Assembly (NCBI RefSeq): GCF_016458305.1
Contig: NZ_JAEMHL010000010.1
Coordinates: 101,227 to 165,226, forward strand
Source of the DNA: Geomonas anaerohicana
Lineage (GTDB): Bacteria; Desulfobacterota; Desulfuromonadia; Geobacterales; Geobacteraceae
DNA: 64,000 nucleotides
Reading direction: 5' to 3'
Shown: piece after piece, positions 1 to 8,111 of the stretch
Layout: every line of letters begins with the position of its first letter
Position numbering within the stretch: position 1 is the first letter of the stretch
Translations under genes and position numbers: made by a program
The notes under the pieces: model-generated
What the model saw: only the letters and a program-made list of their open reading frames with translations
The model's database searches: none
What the model was told of the DNA's origin: nothing

Positions 1-1662
1 GGCCACCATCCACCAGACGCCGACGATGCCGGCGCAGCTGAAGCCGAAAAAGGCGAAGGCGGGGAATCCCCAGAGCATGGGGCCGCGGTTGCCCTGCATG
101 GCGATGGAGGAGCCGATCAGGAGCGCGGCGATGATCAGGGAGAGGCAGAGCCTGTTGGCGGAGCGATCCAGTTCCTTTGAGAAGCGGTCCAGGCCGCGGT
201 GCTCCAGGTCGATGCGGAACTTGTTGCGGTTGATCTTGTTGAGGATTTCCCTGATGTCGCGCGGCAGGTTGCGCGCCAGGGTAAGGTAGCCCTCGAGTCC
301 TTGCTCCGCCTCGCGGAACAGGCGTCCCGGGGAGTGCTGCTGGCGGAACTCGCGCTCCAGGAAGGGGCGCAGGTGCCCGACCATGTCGAAGTCGGGGTCG
401 AGCTTTCTCCCCATCCCCTCCACCACCACCAGCACCTTCACCAGCATGGTCAGGTCGGGGTGCACCTTGATGCGGTGGGTGGAGATCAGGTCGATGAACT
501 CCAGGAGCATGCGCCCCACCTCGATCTCCTTGAGCGGGATCTCCAGGTAGCTGTCCATGAACTCGGCCAGCGCCTTCTTCAGGGCCTGCATGTTCACCGT
601 TTCGCCCGCGTCGCCCGCTTCCACGATGATGTGGGCGAGCCCCTCCACGTCGCGGTTGATCACCGCCACCAGGACGTCGGTCAGGTAGCGTTTCACCGCA
701 GGATCGAGCCTTCCCACCATGCCGAAGTCGAGCAGGCAGATGACGTTGTCCTTGAAGATCAGCACGTTGCCCGGGTGGGGGTCCCCGTGGAAGAAGCCGT
801 GCTCCAGCACCATCTTTAAAAAGGCGCGGGCGCCGCGCCGGGCGATCTCGCGCCGGTCCAGCCCGGCCGCCTCGATGGCGCAGATGTCGCTGACCTTGAT
901 TCCCTCCACGTACTCGGTGGTGAGCACCCCCTTCGCCGTCGCCTCCCAGTAGACCCGCGGGAAGTAGAGGTTGGGGTCCCCCTTGAAGTTGTCCCGGATC
1001 TTCTCGATGGCGTGCCCCTCGCGGGTCAGGTCCATCTCGCGCCTGATGGTGTAGGAGAATTCGCGCACCACCCCGACCGGGTCGTAGATGTCGCTTCTGG
1101 CCATGTGGCGCTCCAAAAGGAGCGCCACCCCCATGAGGATGTCGATATCGGTCTCCACCGCCTCCACCACGCCGGGGCGGCGCACCTTGACTACCACGTC
1201 CTCGCCGGTGATGAGGCGGGCGCGGTGCACCTGCGCGATGGATGCCCCCGCGATCGCCTCCGGTTCGACGTACAGGAAGCGCTGCCCCAGGGGCACCCCC
1301 AACTCGTGCTCGATCTGTGCCTTGATCTCCTCGAAGGGAAGGCAGGGGATCTTGTCCTGCAGGTGGGCCAGTTCCTGGACGAAGGAGGCGGGGATGATGT
1401 CGGCGCGGGTGGAGAGGAGCTGCCCCAGCTTGATGAAGGTGGTGCCCAACTCCTCCAGGGCGAGGCGCAGGCGCTCCGGCGGCGTCAGGTGCTCGGCCTT
1501 GGCGCTCCTGGGGCGGAAGACCCGGCGCGAGAAATCGACCACCTGCCCGAAGTTCAGGTACTCCAGCAGGTGCCCGAGCCCGTACCCCCCCAGCACCGTG
1601 ATGATCTGGCGGTAGCGCCGGATGCTCCTGACGTTGCGGTTTATGTTTACTATCCTAAGCAC
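1..1662 (-). CDS. ubiB: UbiB/AarF (ABC1) family atypical protein kinase, C-terminus cut by window edge
   Basis: This is an ABC1/AarF/UbiB family protein; members are atypical kinase or ATPase proteins needed for quinone biosynthesis or lipid handling at the membrane. Visible motifs are the family KxGQ signature (KLGQ, residues 78-81), the Ala-rich nucleotide loop AGASIAQVH (138-146), a lysine in VVVKVRRPGV (about 159), the catalytic HGDPHPGN (about 289-296) and the metal-binding DFG (about 312). Two hydrophobic segments near residues 500-518 and 528-554 are the usual C-terminal membrane helices. There are 554 codons and no stop before base 1, so only a few residues are probably missing. The start is GTG at 1662, because a stop codon lies immediately upstream in frame; GGAGG sits four bases before it. 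It overlaps the preceding phasin-like gene by 13 bases, so the two are probably translationally coupled. The family call is secure; the substrate is not known. Confidence 0.93.
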   Translation of the reverse strand, partial: MLRIVNINRNVRSIRRYRQIITVLGGYGLGHLLEYLNFGQVVDFSRRVFRPRSAKAEHLTPPERLRLALEELGTTFIKLGQLLSTRADIIPASFVQELAHLQDKIPCLPFEEIKAQIEHELGVPLGQRFLYVEPEAIAGASIAQVHRARLITGEDVVVKVRRPGVVEAVETDIDILMGVALLLERHMARSDIYDPVGVVREFSYTIRREMDLTREGHAIEKIRDNFKGDPNLYFPRVYWEATAKGVLTTEYVEGIKVSDICAIEAAGLDRREIARRGARAFLKMVLEHGFFHGDPHPGNVLIFKDNVICLLDFGMVGRLDPAVKRYLTDVLVAVINRDVEGLAHIIVEAGDAGETVNMQALKKALAEFMDSYLEIPLKEIEVGRMLLEFIDLISTHRIKVHPDLTMLVKVLVVVEGMGRKLDPDFDMVGHLRPFLEREFRQQHSPGRLFREAEQGLEGYLTLARNLPRDIREILNKINRNKFRIDLEHRGLDRFSKELDRSANRLCLSLIIAALLIGSSIAMQGNRGPMLWGFPAFAFFGFSCAGIVGVWWMVA

Positions 1663-1982
1663 TCATCCTCCGGCTGGGAGGTGACGCTTTCGGCGGCAAG
1701 CGCCTCCAGAGCCCTCACGCGCCGTTCCAGCCTGTCGTAGTCGTCGCGCGACACCATGCCCATCCGATCGAAGGCCTTCTTCACCTCGGCCTCGGCCACT
1801 TCGGCGGTCTTTTGCTGCCCGGTGCGCGCCATCTCCTGGATCCGGTCCAGAAAGGCACGCCCTTCCTCCTCGCTGATCTTGTAGCGGGACTTCATTTCCT
1901 GGATCAGCTCCTCACCTTTTTTCTGGGTAAGCGCGGCCGCACCGAGCGCCGTGAGCACAGCCTTCTCGAACAGTTCGAACAT
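1650..1982 (-). CDS. Phasin-like protein (COG3937 type), 110 aa
   Basis: A small, charged, mostly helical protein. The N-terminus (MFELFEKAVLTALGAAAL) is amphipathic, followed by a Lys/Glu-rich helix and a C-terminal coiled-coil-like stretch (DDYDRLERRVRALEALAA). This pattern matches the phasin-like proteins of the polyhydroxyalkanoate regulator group, which bind polymer granules or act as small helical scaffolds. No PHA synthase gene is in the window, so a granule role is not shown. GGAGGGA precedes the ATG. The gene is first in a two-gene unit with the UbiB-like kinase, which it overlaps by 13 bases. That coupling suggests a shared membrane- or lipid-related task, but this is inference. Confidence 0.8.
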   Translation of the reverse strand: MFELFEKAVLTALGAAALTQKKGEELIQEMKSRYKISEEEGRAFLDRIQEMARTGQQKTAEVAEAEVKKAFDRMGMVSRDDYDRLERRVRALEALAAESVTSQPEDECLG

Positions 1983-2037
1983 GGTATCCCTCCTCCTTCA
2001 AACGGTAGTGGCACGCCTCCATTATAGGCGCTATTTA

Positions 2038-2065
2038 ATGATACTGGCGAGGCGTCCGTTGTCAA
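2038..2065 (-). promoter_or_regulatory. Candidate sigma-70 promoter for the phasin-ubiB unit
   Basis: On the minus strand TTGACA (2065-2060) is followed after 16 bases by TATCAT (2043-2038). A perfect TATAAT also lies at 2026-2021 on the same strand but lacks a good -35 box. The pair is divergent from the promoter at 2078-2106; the two -35 boxes are only 12 bases apart. Confidence 0.55.
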
Positions 2066-2077
2066 ACTCGCACCTCC

Positions 2078-2106
2078 TTGACATCACTATGTTTCTCACC
2101 GATAAT
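2078..2106 (+). promoter_or_regulatory. Sigma-70 promoter for the GspE-like gene
   Basis: TTGACA (2078-2083), a 17-base spacer and GATAAT (2101-2106) form a near-consensus promoter. Transcription would start about 25 bases before the ATG at 2138, leaving just enough room for the AAAAGG ribosome-binding site at 2125-2130. Confidence 0.75.
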
Positions 2107-2137
2107 CGCATACTTCTTCCCATTAAAAGGTTGCGCC

Positions 2138-3925
2138 ATGCAGAAAAAGAAGATGGTGACCATCAAGAACGTGGCCCAGATCCTCCTGCAGCGGGGACTG
2201 ATCGACCAGAGGCAGTTCGACGAACTGCTGGCTAAGGGGGAGGCGCAGGCCCACCGGCTGGCGGGCGCCCAGCAGGCGGGGTATGGCCGGCGGCTGCAGC
2301 AGACCCCGGAAAAGCCGTCCCCCGCCGAGATCATCGCCTCCCTCAACCTGGAAATCGCCGGTTCCGGCGGCAAGCTCCTCACCGAAGACGCCATCACCGA
2401 GGTGCTCGCCGCCGCGGTGGGGCTGCCCTACCTGAAGATCAACCCGATGAAGCTCGACCTCGACCTGGTCACCGCCCACATCTCCCGTCCCTTTGCGCTG
2501 AGGCACCTGATCGTCCCGGTGGGGTACGAAGACGGGGTGGTTACGCTCGCCGTCGCCGATCCCTTCAACGACGAGGTGATCGAAGAACTGAAGGCCGTGA
2601 AGAGGATGGAGTTTCAGCGGGTGCTGGCCTCGCGCAACGACATCCTCAAGATCCTGAGGGAGTTCTTCGGGTTCCGCGCCTCGGTGCAGGCCGCCGAGAG
2701 CGAGGTGGCCACCGCGGTGGACCTGGGCAACCTGGAGCAATTCGTGCGCCTGAAAAGCGGGCACGAGATCGAGGGGACCGACCGCAATATCATTTCGGCC
2801 GTGGACTTCCTGCTGCAGTACGCCTTCGACCAGCGGGCCAGCGACATCCACATCGAGCCCAAGCGGGAGAAAACGCTGGTGCGGCTGCGGGTGGACGGGG
2901 TGCTGCACAACGTGCACGTGGTCCCCAAACAGCTGCATCCCCCCATCGTCTCCCGCATCAAGATGCTCTCCCGCATGGACCTGGCCGAGAAGCGGCGTCC
3001 CCAGGACGGCAGGATCAAGACCAGCCACGACGGGCGCGAGGTCGAGTTGCGCGTCTCCACCCTGCCGGTCGCCTTCGGGGAGAAGGTGGTGATCAGGATC
3101 TTCGATCCCGACGTCCTGATGCAGGAGCTGGACAGCATCGGCTTTTACCCGCGCGAGTACCAGCTCTACAGTTCCTTCCTGCGCCGCCCCAACGGCATCA
3201 TCCTGGTCACCGGCCCCACCGGCAGCGGCAAGACCACCACGCTCTATTCGTCCCTTCGGACCCTTTCCTCGCCGGAGGTAAACATCGTCACCGTCGAGGA
3301 CCCCATCGAGATGGTGATGGAGGAGTTCAACCAGGTGGGGGTGCAAAGCGGCATCGGGGTCACCTTCGACAAGGTGCTGAGAAATGTGCTGCGGCAGGAT
3401 CCGGACATCATCATGGTGGGCGAGATCCGCGACAAGGAGACCGCCGAGAACGCGGTGCAGGCCGCCCTCACCGGTCACCTGGTGCTTTCCACGCTGCACA
3501 CCAACGACGCCCCATCCTCGGTGACCCGGTTGATCGACCTGGGAGTGCCCTCGTTCCTGATCTCCTCGACCGTGATCGGCATCATCGCCCAGAGGCTGTT
3601 GCGCAGGATCTGCCCCAACTGCAAGCGGGAGAGCCAGTTGAGCGCGGAGGAGTTGGAGTACCTGGGGCTGAAGCGGTCGGCGCGGGTCTGGGCCGGGGAG
3701 GGGTGTGCCGAGTGCCGCGGCACCGGCTACAAGGGGAGGACCGGGATCTTCGAGGTCTTGGACGTGAACGAGGCCATCAAGGCCGTCATAGGCGAGCGGG
3801 TCGACCTGGCCGAGCTGCAGTCTGTCGCCCGCAAAGATGGCCTGGTGACGCTCAGGGAGCAGGCTGTGCGCAAGATGCTGGAGGGGATAACCACCTACGA
3901 AGAAGTCATTGCGGTGACAGGCTGA
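2138..3925 (+). CDS. GspE/PulE/PilB-family type II secretion or type IV pilus assembly ATPase
   Basis: A 595-residue secretion/pilus assembly ATPase. It has an N-terminal MshEN-like region (about 1-180), then the catalytic core: Walker A GPTGSGKT (359-366), the Asp-box region VEDPIEM, a Walker B-type segment VGEIRD (about 427) and the His-box STLHTND. Two CxxC pairs (Cys492/495 and Cys523/526) form the zinc-binding tetracysteine of GspE/PilB proteins. Such hexameric cytoplasmic ATPases drive pseudopilus or pilus subunit assembly at the inner membrane. The ATG at 2138 is chosen because AAAAGG precedes it and the promoter at 2078-2106 would start transcription downstream of the earlier in-frame ATG. 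No pilC, gspF or pilin gene is adjacent, so GspE cannot be told from PilB; it is an orphan here. msrA follows about 100 bases later. Confidence 0.9.
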   Translation: MQKKKMVTIKNVAQILLQRGLIDQRQFDELLAKGEAQAHRLAGAQQAGYGRRLQQTPEKPSPAEIIASLNLEIAGSGGKLLTEDAITEVLAAAVGLPYLKINPMKLDLDLVTAHISRPFALRHLIVPVGYEDGVVTLAVADPFNDEVIEELKAVKRMEFQRVLASRNDILKILREFFGFRASVQAAESEVATAVDLGNLEQFVRLKSGHEIEGTDRNIISAVDFLLQYAFDQRASDIHIEPKREKTLVRLRVDGVLHNVHVVPKQLHPPIVSRIKMLSRMDLAEKRRPQDGRIKTSHDGREVELRVSTLPVAFGEKVVIRIFDPDVLMQELDSIGFYPREYQLYSSFLRRPNGIILVTGPTGSGKTTTLYSSLRTLSSPEVNIVTVEDPIEMVMEEFNQVGVQSGIGVTFDKVLRNVLRQDPDIIMVGEIRDKETAENAVQAALTGHLVLSTLHTNDAPSSVTRLIDLGVPSFLISSTVIGIIAQRLLRRICPNCKRESQLSAEELEYLGLKRSARVWAGEGCAECRGTGYKGRTGIFEVLDVNEAIKAVIGERVDLAELQSVARKDGLVTLREQAVRKMLEGITTYEEVIAVTG

Positions 3926-3955
3926 GCCAGGCGGACCAGTCGGACGCGTCCTGAA

Positions 3956-3985
3956 GGGGACTGGCTCCGCCAGGTGCCGGTCCCC
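3956..3985. repeat. Short palindromic intergenic repeat, copy 1
   Basis: GGGGAC (3956-3961) pairs with GTCCCC (3980-3985) around a TGGCTCCG core. A related copy lies at 9432-9459 in the ChaN-leuB spacer. It looks like a dispersed REP-type element; there is no T-tract, so it is not an obvious terminator. Confidence 0.6.
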
Positions 3986-4024
3986 CTCAACGCCCGCCGG
4001 ACGCTTGGCGCCAAGGGAGGAACC

Positions 4025-4579
4025 ATGGAAAACAATGCCACCGACGCCACCACCCAAACCGCCATCTTTGCCGGGGGGTGCTTCTGGTGCATGGAGCCGG
4101 TCTTCGACAAGATGCCGGGGGTGCTCTCGGTGCTCCCCGGCTATACCGGCGGCACCACGCCCAACCCGAGCTACCGCGAGGTCTGCGAAGGGGAGACCGG
4201 GCACGTCGAGGCGGTACAGATCGTCTTCGACCCGGCGCGGGTGAGCTACCGAGAACTGCTGCAGGTGTTCTGGCGCAACATCGACCCCACCACCAAGAAC
4301 CGCCAGTTTTGCGACTACGGCAGCCAGTACCAGACCGCCGTCTTCTACCTGGATGAGCAACAGAAAAGGGAAGCGGAAGAGAGCAGGGAGGAAGCGGAGC
4401 GCAGCAACCAGCTCGGCGCCGCCGTGGTCACCCAGATACTGCCGGCGTCGCAATTCTACCCGGCCGAGGAGTACCACCGGCAGTACTACAAGAAGGAGCC
4501 CTACCACTACCAGCGCTACCACGATGGCTGTGGCCGCAACTGGCGCTTGAAGGAACTGTGGGGGCGGGAACCGGAGTAG
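4025..4579 (+). CDS. msrA: Peptide-methionine (S)-S-oxide reductase MsrA
   Basis: MsrA reduces methionine-S-sulfoxide in proteins and free methionine, using thioredoxin-recycled cysteines. The diagnostic GCFWC motif occupies residues 18-22, with catalytic Cys19. Further family blocks are GYTGG, the GHVEAV segment and HQRYHDGC-like sequence near the C-terminus (YHYQRYHDG). The product is 184 residues, a normal length for a stand-alone MsrA with no fused MsrB. The start ATG at 4025 follows GGGAGG at good spacing. It ends 16 bases from the convergent histidine kinase; that gap is a small hairpin (CCGGC/GCCGG, 4580-4595) with no T-tract. It probably serves as a cytoplasmic oxidative-stress repair enzyme. 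Confidence 0.96.
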   Translation: MENNATDATTQTAIFAGGCFWCMEPVFDKMPGVLSVLPGYTGGTTPNPSYREVCEGETGHVEAVQIVFDPARVSYRELLQVFWRNIDPTTKNRQFCDYGSQYQTAVFYLDEQQKREAEESREEAERSNQLGAAVVTQILPASQFYPAEEYHRQYYKKEPYHYQRYHDGCGRNWRLKELWGREPE

Positions 4580-4595
4580 CCGGCACCTGCGCCGG

Positions 4596-6734
4596 TCAGG
4601 GCTTGGAGAGCACCCGCTCCAAGGCCTGTTGCAGCTCGTCGCAGCGGTAAGGCTTGACCACCGCGGCGCAGAAGCCGTAGTCGCCATGCTCCGCCATGAC
4701 CGGGTCGTTGGAATAGCCGCTCGATACGATGAGCCGGGCGGTCGGGTCGAGCGCCAGGATCAGCTGCGCCGCCTCCTTCCCCCCCATCCCGGCCGGAATG
4801 GTCAGGTCCATGATGGCCACCGCGAAAGGTTTCCCGGCCTGGGCGGCCTCCCGGTACAGCCGCACTGCCTCTTCCCCGTCGGCGCAGGTCACCACCTGGT
4901 AGCCCAGATACTGCAGCATGTCCCGCGTCAGCGTCCTGATTGCCTCCTCATCGTCCATCACCAGTACCGTCCCTTCCCCCGGCTTCCCCGGACGTTCCGG
5001 TTGCGGCGCCTCCTCTTCGAGTACGGCTTCCCCCGCGGAGGGGAGGTAGAAGGTGAGGGTGGTCCCTGCGCCGGGGGTGGACGTCACCTCGACTCTCCCG
5101 CCATGTTTGATGACGATGGAATGCACCGAGGCGAGCCCCAGACCGCTCCCGCCGGGCTTGGTGCTGTAGTAGGGATCGAAGACGAGCTTCTGGTCCTCGT
5201 AGGGGATGCCGCACCCCTGGTCGATGAAGGATATCTTGACGTAGTCCCCGGGAGGAAGCCCGAGTTCGTTACTGGCAGGCAGCGGTGCGTTCTGCGCGGT
5301 TACCGTCAGCACCCCTCCCCCCGGCATCGCCTGGCAGGCGTTGATGATGACGTTGCTGAAGGCCTGGTTCATCTGCCCCTCGTCCGCCTCGATGGCATGC
5401 AGCCCGTCCTGCAGTTCCAGCCGGGTCTGCACCTTGGTGCCGTGCAGGGCGAGGGAGAGCGATTCCTGCAAGAGCCTCCCCAGCGGGACCACCTTCTTGA
5501 TGGGCTGTCCTCCCTTGGAGAAGGTCAGCAGTTGATGCGCCAGTTCGGCGGCGCGCTGCGACGCCTTCTCCGCGTTTTTCACCGGGGCTTGCGCGGGGTG
5601 GTCGGGGTCGAGCAGCAGCTCGGCAAAGGAGAGGTTGCCCAGGATGCCGGTGAGGATGTTGTTGAAGTCGTGGGCGATGCCGCCAGCGAGGACGCCGAGG
5701 GATTCCAGCTTCTGGGCCTTCAGCAGTTCCCTTTGCATCGCTTCCCACTTGGTGATGTCGGTCAGGGTGAAGAGTATGCGGTGGTGGACCAGGCGGGTGT
5801 TCAGGATGATGTGCTTTGAGGAGCCGTCGACGCAGGAGATCTTCGCCTCCTGCGGGGTGACCGGGACGCCGCTCTCCAGCGTCTTGCCGAGCTCTTCGCG
5901 CCATAGCGCCAGGATCTGGTCGCGGTAGGCGGGATCGGGGAGGGCGCGCTCCATCAGCTGTTCCAGGGTCGGCTGGTCGTCGGACAGGTAGCCCAGCCAG
6001 TCGCTGACGTAGCTGTTGAGGTACTGGATCCTGCCGCTCTCGTCGGCCCAGCCCACCCCTGCCGGCATCTCCTCCATGAGGACCTTGAGTATCTCCTCGT
6101 TTTGCTGCAGGGCTTCCTCAATCTCGTGGCGCGCCGTGATGTCCCGCACCATGACGATGATGCGGTCGTTGCCGCCGATTTCGGCCCGGCGCAGGTTGAT
6201 CTCGGACCAAAACCGCGAGCCGTCCTTCTTCTTGCTGCGCCACCTCACCGTCATCGGGGGACCCGCCGCCGCCTGCTGCAAAAGATGCCGCGCGTCCGCC
6301 TCCGTGTAAGGCGGTTCTCCCAGGCTCAACTCCTCCACGGTGAGGGCGCGGGCTTCCTCCGCGGTATACCCGTACATCTCGCACATGGTGCGGTTCACGT
6401 CCACCAGTTCGCCGGTGACCGCATCATGGATGAAGAGGGCGTCGTTGACGTTGTGGTAGATGGCCTGGAAGCGGGCCTCGCTTTGCTCCAGCCGGTCTAC
6501 CGACTCCGCCAGGCGACCGGCAAAGCGTGAGATCAGCTGGTAGAGCAGCGCCGAGGTCACCATGATGAACATGAGCCCCTTGTAGACCTCAATCTGCTCG
6601 GCGATGTGGCGGTCGGAGACCAGCCAGACCAGTGCGTAGCCCGAGAGATAGATCCAGGCACTGCCAAACAGGGCGTAGACCCCGACGATCTTGTTGATCT
6701 CGCGTCTTTGATTGCGCTTCGATGCTGCCCGCAT
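4596..6734 (-). CDS. Hybrid sensor histidine kinase (2 TM, 2 PAS, HisKA, HATPase, REC)
   Basis: A 712-residue membrane-anchored hybrid kinase. Two hydrophobic segments (about 17-39 and 52-68) precede two PAS domains (about 85-205 and 212-330). HisKA carries the phospho-acceptor His355 in AGGIAHDFNNILTG. The HATPase domain shows the N box around Asn465 and G boxes DQGCGI (505-510) and GGSGLGL (528-534). A C-terminal receiver (about 588-710) has the acidic pocket MDDEE and phospho-acceptor Asp643. The first PAS has the FWSEINLRR and RDITARHE hallmarks of a PAS/PAC sensor; no haem- or flavin-binding signature is evident to me. There is no DNA-binding output domain and no response regulator next to it, so signal and target are unknown. 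The ATG at 6734 follows GGGAG. Confidence 0.93.
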   Translation of the reverse strand: MRAASKRNQRREINKIVGVYALFGSAWIYLSGYALVWLVSDRHIAEQIEVYKGLMFIMVTSALLYQLISRFAGRLAESVDRLEQSEARFQAIYHNVNDALFIHDAVTGELVDVNRTMCEMYGYTAEEARALTVEELSLGEPPYTEADARHLLQQAAAGPPMTVRWRSKKKDGSRFWSEINLRRAEIGGNDRIIVMVRDITARHEIEEALQQNEEILKVLMEEMPAGVGWADESGRIQYLNSYVSDWLGYLSDDQPTLEQLMERALPDPAYRDQILALWREELGKTLESGVPVTPQEAKISCVDGSSKHIILNTRLVHHRILFTLTDITKWEAMQRELLKAQKLESLGVLAGGIAHDFNNILTGILGNLSFAELLLDPDHPAQAPVKNAEKASQRAAELAHQLLTFSKGGQPIKKVVPLGRLLQESLSLALHGTKVQTRLELQDGLHAIEADEGQMNQAFSNVIINACQAMPGGGVLTVTAQNAPLPASNELGLPPGDYVKISFIDQGCGIPYEDQKLVFDPYYSTKPGGSGLGLASVHSIVIKHGGRVEVTSTPGAGTTLTFYLPSAGEAVLEEEAPQPERPGKPGEGTVLVMDDEEAIRTLTRDMLQYLGYQVVTCADGEEAVRLYREAAQAGKPFAVAIMDLTIPAGMGGKEAAQLILALDPTARLIVSSGYSNDPVMAEHGDYGFCAAVVKPYRCDELQQALERVLSKP

Positions 6735-6801
6735 GCGTGCTCCCGCCCTTCAGGGCGTCTGGCTGCGGTGGCCGATGTGGTTGCTGCCGTTACGATTTTT
6801 A

Positions 6802-6820
6802 GGGCGGCGCATGGCCGCCC
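6802..6820. other. GC-rich hairpin between the hybrid kinase and glgC
   Basis: GGGCGGC (6802-6808) pairs with GCCGCCC (6814-6820) two bases past the glgC stop codon. On the glgC strand it is followed by AAAAA rather than a T-tract, so it does not fit an intrinsic terminator, though it could protect the mRNA 3' end. Confidence 0.4.
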
Positions 6821-6822
6821 CC

Positions 6823-8064
6823 TTACTTCGCTTCAGCCATCGATACGACGACGATCCCCGATTCGGTGACCCGGTATCCTTTGGCCCGGTCTTCATCGTG
6901 GTTGTAGCCGATCTGGGTGCCGTCCGGGATGACGACGTTCTTGTCGATGATGGCCCGCTTGATCTTCACGTGGCGCCCGACGGCGACGTTTTCGAAGAGG
7001 ATGGAATCGTCCACCTCGCTGTAGCTGTTCACCTTGCAGCGCGGCCCCAGGATGGTGCGGCGCACCGTGGCCCCGCTGGTGATGCAGCCGGCGCAGACGT
7101 AGGAGTCGATGTTCATGCCGCGGCGACCTTCCTCATCGAACACGGTCTTGGCCGGCGGCAGGTTGCCCTGGTTGGTCAGAATGGGCCACTTGTAGTTGTA
7201 CAAGTTCAACTGCGGGGAGACGTGGATCAGGTCCATGTTGGCCTCGTAGTAGCTCTCGATGGTCCCCACGTCCTTCCAATAGCCTTTCTCCTCCGTCTTC
7301 ATGCCGGGGATAATGTTGTCGTTGAAGTTGTAGGCGAACACCTTGTCTTTCTTCTCCAGCATCATCGGGATGACGTGCTTGCCGAAGTCGAGGTCCTCGT
7401 ACATCTTCTTCCCCTCCTGCAGCACCTCGATCAGTTTCTTGGTGGAGAAGATGTAGTTCCCCATGGAAGCGAAGCAGGTGTCACGGCCGGGGATGCTTTC
7501 CGGGTTTTTCGGTTTTTCGGTGAAGGCGGTGATCTTGTAGTCGTCGTCAACCGAGAAGACCCCGAAGCGGCTCGCTTCCTGGACCGGCACCTCCAGCGCC
7601 GCAACGGTCAGGTCGGCGCGGTTTCTGCGGTGGTAGTCGATCATCTGGCTCACGTCCATCTTGTAGATGTGGTCGCCGCCGAAGATGGCGACGTAGTCCG
7701 CGTCCGAAGACTCCACGAAGCGCAGGTACTGCAGGATGGCGTCGGCTGTCCCCTTGAACCAATCCTCGTTCTCCGAACTGGTCTCCGGCGAGATGGCGAC
7801 GAAGAACTCGCCCAGGCCGGTCCATTTGCCCCACGACTCCCTGATGTGCTTGTTGAGGGAGTAGGCGCGGTACTGGGTCAGGATGTAGACCTTCTTGATC
7901 CCGGAGTTGAACAGGTTGCTCAAAACGAAATCGATGATCTTGTACTTGCCGCCGAACATGACGCTCGGCTTGGCCCTTCTGATGGTGAGGGGGCTCAGGC
8001 GCTCCCCCTTGCCGCCGGCCAGCACCATGGCGATGGTGTTGCCGGCATTACTCATGGCATACAT
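6823..8064 (-). CDS. glgC: Glucose-1-phosphate adenylyltransferase (ADP-glucose pyrophosphorylase)
   Basis: GlgC makes ADP-glucose from ATP and glucose-1-phosphate, the committed step of bacterial glycogen synthesis. The N-terminal nucleotidyltransferase signature is present (VLAGGKGERLSPLT, then RAKPSVMFGGKY), as are the GTADA substrate loop and the GDHIYKMD catalytic block. The C-terminal part is a left-handed beta-helix with a series of hydrophobic hexad-like repeats. At 413 residues it has the usual length. The ATG at 8064 lies 11 bases after GGAGG; a second in-frame ATG at 8055 is possible. The ChaN-like gene is 47 bases upstream on the same strand, so they may be cotranscribed. No other glycogen gene is present. 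The allosteric specificity cannot be read from sequence alone. Confidence 0.95.
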   Translation of the reverse strand: MYAMSNAGNTIAMVLAGGKGERLSPLTIRRAKPSVMFGGKYKIIDFVLSNLFNSGIKKVYILTQYRAYSLNKHIRESWGKWTGLGEFFVAISPETSSENEDWFKGTADAILQYLRFVESSDADYVAIFGGDHIYKMDVSQMIDYHRRNRADLTVAALEVPVQEASRFGVFSVDDDYKITAFTEKPKNPESIPGRDTCFASMGNYIFSTKKLIEVLQEGKKMYEDLDFGKHVIPMMLEKKDKVFAYNFNDNIIPGMKTEEKGYWKDVGTIESYYEANMDLIHVSPQLNLYNYKWPILTNQGNLPPAKTVFDEEGRRGMNIDSYVCAGCITSGATVRRTILGPRCKVNSYSEVDDSILFENVAVGRHVKIKRAIIDKNVVIPDGTQIGYNHDEDRAKGYRVTESGIVVVSMAEAK

Positions 8065-8111
8065 ACAGTCTTAGTCCTCCGGGATCACGGTCGGGTCCTG
8101 CCCGGCCGGTG

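Noticed and set aside
1812..2235. Short plus-strand frames across the phasin gene and the divergent promoter region.
   Set aside because: They overlap the promoters and a well-supported minus-strand gene and show no family features.
2123..4687. An 854-codon minus-strand open frame covering the GspE-like gene and msrA.
   Set aside because: Both plus-strand genes have complete family motifs and ribosome-binding sites; the reverse translation has none.
6802..6820. Hairpin after glgC considered as its terminator.
   Set aside because: On the glgC strand the stem is followed by an A-run instead of a T-run.
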